A DNA stretch of 64,000 nt from SXZD01 sp034680345 (GTDB lineage Bacteria > Pseudomonadota > Gammaproteobacteria > Burkholderiales > Burkholderiaceae_B): positions 62,001-126,000 of the forward strand of contig JAXISZ010000003.1 of the NCBI GenBank assembly GCA_034680345.1. Direction: 5' to 3'. Both the position numbers and the translations under genes were made by a program. Below, piece after piece: positions 59,460-64,000 of the stretch (positions are counted from its first letter, which is position 1; every line of letters begins with the position of its first letter). The notes beneath the pieces were generated by a model. The model worked only from the letters and a program-made list of their open reading frames with translations. It ran no database searches and was not told where the DNA came from.

Positions 59460-60548
59460 ATGGTGCATATTGCAGTTGATTGCATGGGCGGAGATCACGG
59501 GTTACCGGTTACAATACCCGCCTGTTTAAAATTTCTCAAAAGTCACCCCTCTGCTACATTGACCTTGGTTGGTTATGAGGGTCGTATCAGAGAGTTTTTA
59601 GAAAAAACTTCATTTGCATCACATCCTCGACTACAGATTAAGCACGCCAGTGAAGTTATTGGTATGGACGAGCCTCCTGCTCAAGCGTTGCGCTTTAAAA
59701 AGGACTCATCTATTCGAGTGGCTGTTGGATTGATCAAAGAAGGACGGGCCAATGCCGTAGTCAGCGCGGGTAATACAGGTGCGTTGATGGCCATATCTAG
59801 GTATGTATTAAAAACGCTTGACGGCATAGATCGTCCTGCTATTGCTTCTACCTTGCCAAACGAAACTGCAAACCCAATAACCATGCTAGACCTGGGCGGT
59901 AATGTTGACTGTGAAGCAAATCATTTGTTGCAATTTGCGCACATGGGTGCTGCTTTGGTTGCTGCAACTCAAAATATTGCGCGCCCATCAATAGGGCTAT
60001 TAAATATTGGTGAAGAAGTGATTAAGGGAAATGAAGCGGTTAAATCTGCTGCTGAATTACTTCGGAAGAGCACATTAAATTTTTACGGTAACATTGAGGG
60101 CAATGACATTTACAAAGGCACAACGGATGTTGTAGTTTGTGATGGTTTTGTTGGGAACGTTGCGCTGAAAACATCTGAAGGTTTGGCGCAAATGTTAGGT
60201 AACATTATTAAGCAAGAGTTTCAATCTTCTCTTATCAGTAAATTCATGGCGGTTATTGCCATGCCTGTACTGTTACGTTTTAAAAAACGTGTAGACCATA
60301 GACGCTATAATGGCGCTGCTTTGTTAGGCTTAAATGGAATAGTGATTAAAAGTCACGGTTCTGCAGACGCGTATGCTTTTGGTTTTGCACTCAAACGAGC
60401 TTACGATGCGGCATCAGCAAATTTGATTGAAAAAATTAGGCAATCCATGAACAATTCACTTACAGAGGTTGCACAGCAAATCCAATTCGTGGCTATAAAT
60501 GACACGATCAATAATCCGAATCATCTAAACATTGATCAACAACAGTGA
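59460..60548 (+). CDS. plsX: Phosphate acyltransferase PlsX
   Basis: Makes acyl-phosphate from acyl-ACP for phospholipid synthesis. Begins VHIAVDCMGGDHG and has SAGNTGALM, LLNIGEE and VVCDGFVGNVALKTSEG. I chose ATG 59460; an ATG at 59433 is in frame and would add nine untypical residues. 362 residues is slightly longer than usual. Its stop lies within the ribosome binding site of fabH, so translation of the two is probably coupled. Confidence 0.93.
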   Translation: MVHIAVDCMGGDHGLPVTIPACLKFLKSHPSATLTLVGYEGRIREFLEKTSFASHPRLQIKHASEVIGMDEPPAQALRFKKDSSIRVAVGLIKEGRANAVVSAGNTGALMAISRYVLKTLDGIDRPAIASTLPNETANPITMLDLGGNVDCEANHLLQFAHMGAALVAATQNIARPSIGLLNIGEEVIKGNEAVKSAAELLRKSTLNFYGNIEGNDIYKGTTDVVVCDGFVGNVALKTSEGLAQMLGNIIKQEFQSSLISKFMAVIAMPVLLRFKKRVDHRRYNGAALLGLNGIVIKSHGSADAYAFGFALKRAYDAASANLIEKIRQSMNNSLTEVAQQIQFVAINDTINNPNHLNIDQQQ

Positions 60549-60555
60549 GGCGATT

Positions 60556-61548
60556 TTGAAGCCACAAAGCGGAATATATGCACGTTTGATAGGTACAGGT
60601 TCTGCTTTGCCTGTTCAATGTATTAGTAACGAACAAATTGTGTCTCGCTTGTCTGAACAAGGTATTGAAACAAGTGATAAATGGATTTTTTCCAGAACAG
60701 GAATACAACAGCGTCACCTAGTTCAACCTGGTGAAACCACAACAAGTTTAGCCGCCCAGGCTGCTAAACAAGCAATAAGCTCTTCCGGGATTGGTCAAGA
60801 CGAAATTGATTTAATTATTGTTGCCACATCCACTCCAGATCAAGTGTTTCCCTCTACAGCTTGTGGTGTGCAAGCTATCTTAGCCAATACCTGCGCCGCA
60901 TGCTTTGATGTGCAAGCGGTTTGTAGTGGTTTTGTGTATGCCTTAACAGTTGCAAATGCTATGATTCAAAATGGTCAAGCGCGCAATGCTTTGGTGATTG
61001 GTGCAGATGTTTTTTCTCGAATTCTTGATTGGAGTGATCGGGGTACGTGCGTTTTATTTGGTGATGGTGCAGGTGCTGTTGTACTTACTGCGGACCCAAC
61101 ACCTGGTATTTTAGCCTGTAAGTTACAAGCAGACGGTCAATTACATGAAATTTTAAAAACTTCATCTCGCGTTGAATCTGGGCAAATTTTGGGTAATCCA
61201 TTTTTACAGATGGACGGTCAAGCTGTTTTTAAACAAGCTGTTTCGGTTTTGAGCCAAAGTGCCTTAGAGGTTTTGGAGCAAGCAGGCCTAAGTTCAGAAA
61301 AAATTGATTGGTTGGTGCCTCATCAGGCAAATATTAGAATACTCCAGGCGATTGCTAAACGCCTGGATTTGTCAGAAGACAAAGTGGTTGTTACGGTTAA
61401 TAAACATGGCAATACTTCAGCGGCCTCTGTTCCTTTAGCGCTTGATAACGCAGTTCGCGATGGTCGCATTCAATCAAATCAAATCATTTTGTTGCAAGGT
61501 GTTGGTGGCGGGTTTACTTGGGGTAGTGTGTTGTTAAAAATCCATTAG
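60556..61548 (+). CDS. fabH: 3-oxoacyl-ACP synthase III (FabH)
   Basis: Starts fatty acid synthesis by condensing acetyl-CoA with malonyl-ACP. The Cys-His-Asn triad is C123 in QAVCSGFVYAL, H256 in LVPHQANIRI and N286 in KHGNTSAAS. I prefer TTG 60556 because GAGG is five bases upstream; TTG 60532 would overlap plsX by 17 bases. 330 residues is close to the family norm. It is followed 65 bases later by fabD. Confidence 0.94.
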   Translation: MKPQSGIYARLIGTGSALPVQCISNEQIVSRLSEQGIETSDKWIFSRTGIQQRHLVQPGETTTSLAAQAAKQAISSSGIGQDEIDLIIVATSTPDQVFPSTACGVQAILANTCAACFDVQAVCSGFVYALTVANAMIQNGQARNALVIGADVFSRILDWSDRGTCVLFGDGAGAVVLTADPTPGILACKLQADGQLHEILKTSSRVESGQILGNPFLQMDGQAVFKQAVSVLSQSALEVLEQAGLSSEKIDWLVPHQANIRILQAIAKRLDLSEDKVVVTVNKHGNTSAASVPLALDNAVRDGRIQSNQIILLQGVGGGFTWGSVLLKIH

Positions 61549-61613
61549 AATGCGCATGAACTCTTTTATCGAGTATTAAATTTTTTGTTTTACTGAATGA
61601 ATCGGTTGATTGC

Positions 61614-62570
61614 ATGAATGAATTAAAAATTGCATTTTTATTTCCAGGGCAGGGCTCCCAATCGCTTGGAATGCTTAACAGTTGGCTGGAAAGTTCTAAA
61701 TATGCTGAAATAGCTCAAAATTGTATTGCTCAGGCAGACCAAGCTTTGCCTACGTCGATTTCAGAAATTATTCAAAATGGTCCGCAGGAAGCTTTGAATT
61801 TAACAATCAATACACAGCCAGCGATGTTACTAGCAGATGTTTTGGCATTTAAAGCTTGGCAACAGACCACAAGAATTCTTCCACATGTGCTTGCCGGACA
61901 TTCTTTAGGTGAATATGCTGCACTCACCGCTTCTGGTGTATTTAGTTTATCTCAAGCAATTGCCGCAGTTCGTGTTCGTGCTCAGGCTATGCAAGAAGCA
62001 GTACCGGCAGGACAAGGGGGCATGGCTGCTATTTTAGGTTTAACCGATGAGCAGGTGCAGACCGTTTGCAATCAAGCAACGCAAGGCGAAGATCTCGTAC
62101 AAGCAGTAAATTACAATGCACCGGCTCAAGTTGTTATTGCAGGTACGGCATCAGCTGTGCTGCGGGCTTGCGAAATAGCAAAATCTTTGGGGGCTAAACG
62201 TGCTTTGCCTTTGCCTGTATCTGCGCCTTTCCATTCTGGTTTAATGAAACCAGCTGCTAATATCTTAGAGCAACACTTAAATACACTCGAATTACAAAGC
62301 CCCAGTATTCGTTGTGTTCATAATGTTGATGTTGCTGTGCACCAAGAAAGAAAAGGAATGATAGACGCATTGGTTAAGCAAGCCTATCATCCTGTACGTT
62401 GGGTAGAAACCATTAGAGCAATGGACGCCATGGGCACAACACATTATGTAGAATGTGGGCCAGGTAAAGTTTTGATGGGGTTGGTCAAGCGAATCACGGA
62501 TAAACCCGTATTTAATATACAAGATCCGCAAAGTTTAGAGTTTACTTTAAACGCACTTGAGCAAGGGTAA
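61614..62570 (+). CDS. fabD: Malonyl-CoA:ACP transacylase (FabD)
   Basis: Loads malonyl groups onto ACP. Oxyanion block PGQGSQ near the start, nucleophile S97 in AGHSLGEYAAL and H207 in SAPFHSGLM. 318 residues is standard. It ends six bases before fabG. Confidence 0.95.
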   Translation: MNELKIAFLFPGQGSQSLGMLNSWLESSKYAEIAQNCIAQADQALPTSISEIIQNGPQEALNLTINTQPAMLLADVLAFKAWQQTTRILPHVLAGHSLGEYAALTASGVFSLSQAIAAVRVRAQAMQEAVPAGQGGMAAILGLTDEQVQTVCNQATQGEDLVQAVNYNAPAQVVIAGTASAVLRACEIAKSLGAKRALPLPVSAPFHSGLMKPAANILEQHLNTLELQSPSIRCVHNVDVAVHQERKGMIDALVKQAYHPVRWVETIRAMDAMGTTHYVECGPGKVLMGLVKRITDKPVFNIQDPQSLEFTLNALEQG

Positions 62571-62576
62571 AAATAC

Positions 62577-63335
62577 ATGACAAGTTTTTTTGATTTAACA
62601 GGACAAGTAGCGTTGGTCACTGGAGCGTCTAGGGGCATTGGTCGTGCTGTACTAACTGCGCTTGCTCAAGCGGGCGCAACAGTTGTAGGTACAGCCACTG
62701 GTTTAGCGGGAAAACAGTCTATTGATGCGTTTCTCAATGAACAAGGCTTTAAAGGTGAAGGCGTGGTTTTTGACGTCAACGACACCTTAGCTACCGAAAG
62801 TTTGTTTGAAAAAATTACCGCTAAATTTGGTCCTGTTACTGTTTTAGTGAATAACGCAGGTATTACCCGCGATCAACTGGCCATGCGCATGAAAGAAGAA
62901 GAGTGGGATGCTGTTATTGACACCAATCTGACGGCGGTCTTTCGTATTGCAAAAGTGGCAATGCGACCCATGATGAAATCTCGTCATGGTCGTATTATTA
63001 ATATCACTTCGGTTGTTGGCACATCTGGTAATGCAGGACAAGCCAACTATGCTGCAGCTAAAGCCGGGGTTTCTGGCATGACACGGGCTTTAGCGCGAGA
63101 GTTGGGTAGTCGAAATATAACCGTGAATTGCATAGCACCGGGATTTATAGAAACGGATATGACAAAATCATTGTCAGAAGCGCAGTCTTCTGCGTTATTA
63201 CAACAAATACCGCTTGGCCGTTTGGGGCAAGTCAACGACGTTGCAGCTGCTGTAGTTTACTTGGCTTCTTCAGCGGCTTCATATATAACTGGTGCCACTT
63301 TACATATTAATGGTGGCATGTGGATGGGTGCTTAA
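62577..63335 (+). CDS. fabG: 3-oxoacyl-ACP reductase (FabG)
   Basis: NADPH-dependent reduction of 3-oxoacyl-ACP. SDR with TGASRGIG at 15-22, NNAGITRD at 92-99 and catalytic S145, Y158 and K162 (in ITSVVGTSG and ANYAAAKAG). 252 residues, normal. Distinguished from the phaB gene in this window by its place between fabD and acpP and by the sequence around the active site. Confidence 0.95.
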   Translation: MTSFFDLTGQVALVTGASRGIGRAVLTALAQAGATVVGTATGLAGKQSIDAFLNEQGFKGEGVVFDVNDTLATESLFEKITAKFGPVTVLVNNAGITRDQLAMRMKEEEWDAVIDTNLTAVFRIAKVAMRPMMKSRHGRIINITSVVGTSGNAGQANYAAAKAGVSGMTRALARELGSRNITVNCIAPGFIETDMTKSLSEAQSSALLQQIPLGRLGQVNDVAAAVVYLASSAASYITGATLHINGGMWMGA

Positions 63336-63409
63336 GTACAAATTTATTACAATTTTTTTTGTAGTTAAACTAATATATCGTTTTTTTTTAAACCAACGGA
63401 GGTTCCGTA

Positions 63410-63646
63410 ATGGACAACATTGAACAGCGCGTTAAAAAAATTGTTGCTGAGCAACTCGGGGTCAACGAAGTAGAAATTAAAAATACTTCCTCATTTGTTG
63501 AAGATTTGGGTGCTGATTCTCTTGACACCGTTGAACTGGTGATGGCTTTAGAAGATGAATTTGAAACAGAAATTCCAGACGAAGAAGCTGAAAAAATCAC
63601 AACTGTTCAGCATGCGATTGATTACGTTATATCAAACAAGAAATAA
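63410..63646 (+). CDS. acpP: Acyl carrier protein
   Basis: 78-residue acidic carrier. The phosphopantetheine site is S37 in LGADSLDTVELVM. ACGGAGGTTCCGTA gives a strong ribosome binding site, in line with the high expression expected. It lies between fabG and fabF. Confidence 0.97.
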   Translation: MDNIEQRVKKIVAEQLGVNEVEIKNTSSFVEDLGADSLDTVELVMALEDEFETEIPDEEAEKITTVQHAIDYVISNKK

Positions 63647-63661
63647 TTTTTAAAAAAGAAT

Positions 63662-63696
63662 AATCTGATCAGGTTTAAATCCTCGATCAGATTTTA
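63662..63696 (+). terminator. Hairpin between acpP and fabF, possible partial terminator
   Basis: AATCTGATC (63662-63670) pairs with GATCAGATT (63685-63693), with an inner AGG/CCT extension; a few T follow. It could attenuate transcription so that fabF is made at a lower level than ACP, or protect the acpP mRNA 3' end. Confidence 0.6.
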
Positions 63697-63712
63697 CTTA
63701 TTGGAGAAATAC

Positions 63713-64000
63713 GTGTCTGATCGTCGCATTGTTGTTACAGGTTTGGGTATTGTGTCTCCAGTTGGAAACACCATTGAACAGGCGTGGGCCAATGTGATTG
63801 CAGGACGTTCAGGCATCACAAAAATATCTGCTTTTGATGCCTCTGCATTTCCTGTTCAAATTGCCGGCGAAGTCAAAGATTTCGATATTGCTCAGTATAT
63901 TTCTGCCAAAGAAACTCGGCATATGGACCGTTTTATTCATTTTGGTTTGGCCGCAGGCATCCAAGCCTTTAAAGATTCAGGGATAGAAGTTACCGAAGAG
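63713..64000 (+). CDS. fabF: 3-oxoacyl-ACP synthase II (FabF), 3' end cut by the window edge
   Basis: First 96 codons of the elongating condensing enzyme. It begins SDRRIVVTGLGIVSPVGN and continues with GRSGITKISAFDASAFPVQIAG and TRHMDRFIHFGLAAG, all typical of FabF rather than FabB. The GTG start at 63713 has GGAG seven bases upstream. The catalytic Cys and His residues lie beyond the window. Confidence 0.94.
   Translation, partial: MSDRRIVVTGLGIVSPVGNTIEQAWANVIAGRSGITKISAFDASAFPVQIAGEVKDFDIAQYISAKETRHMDRFIHFGLAAGIQAFKDSGIEVTEE

Noticed and set aside
1..64000. CRISPR arrays, insertion sequences, prophage or integrase genes
   Set aside because: I saw no regularly spaced repeats, transposase or integrase motifs, or terminal inverted repeats anywhere in the window.

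Overview
The window looks like a chromosomal segment of an AT-rich betaproteobacterium of the order Burkholderiales (GC by eye roughly 40%). The evidence is gene order: tig-clpP-clpX-lon, bamD opposite rluD-pgeF followed by phaC-phaA-phaB-phaR, hemC-hemD-hemX-hemY, rne opposite rluC followed by a phosphatase, a Rieske protein and a S49 peptidase, and maf opposite yceD-rpmF-plsX-fabH-fabD-fabG-acpP-fabF. I cannot name genus or species. Both ends cut genes: tig lacks its 5' end and fabF lacks its 3' end.

Layout. 1-5.6 kb: protein folding and ATP-dependent proteolysis (tig, clpP, clpX, lon with a sigma-32-like promoter). 5.6-5.9 kb: tRNA-Val and tRNA-Asp with promoter and terminator. 6.4-15.4 kb: an MdtABC/MuxABC-type efflux operon in which the second RND pump and the outer-membrane factor form one 1515-residue reading frame. 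15.5-19.3 kb: a FolM-like pteridine reductase, folB, and a two-component pair. 19.4-23.4 kb: TetR regulator, AstE/AspA-type deacylase, darP and pmbA. 23.7-27 kb: a NarL-type two-component pair and argH. 27-31.3 kb: heme genes, with hemY interrupted by an in-frame stop codon. 31.4-35.2 kb: ppa, nadE, an SbtA-like bicarbonate transporter and the remains of a YeeE/YedE gene. 35.2-45.1 kb: bamD, rluD, pgeF, the PHB cycle genes and their regulator, crcB, rimO, tRNA-Ser. 45.3-49.4 kb: an accessory stretch with eptA-dgkA, a nucleotidyl cyclase toxin homologue and a permease relic. 49.4-64 kb: asparaginase, rne, rluC and neighbours, then the fatty acid synthesis operon.

The most notable gene lies on the minus strand at 47493-48842. 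It encodes a 449-residue protein that keeps every catalytic motif of the ExoY / anthrax edema factor / CyaA class of host-activated nucleotidyl cyclases. It sits alone between lipid A modification genes and an ABC-permease relic, in DNA that is very AT-rich and has long non-coding spacers. This suggests horizontal acquisition and contact with a eukaryotic host. The RND-outer-membrane-factor fusion is the second unusual item. Three degraded coding remnants (hemY C-terminus, a YeeE/YedE fragment and an FtsX-like fragment) suggest a genome undergoing some gene decay.
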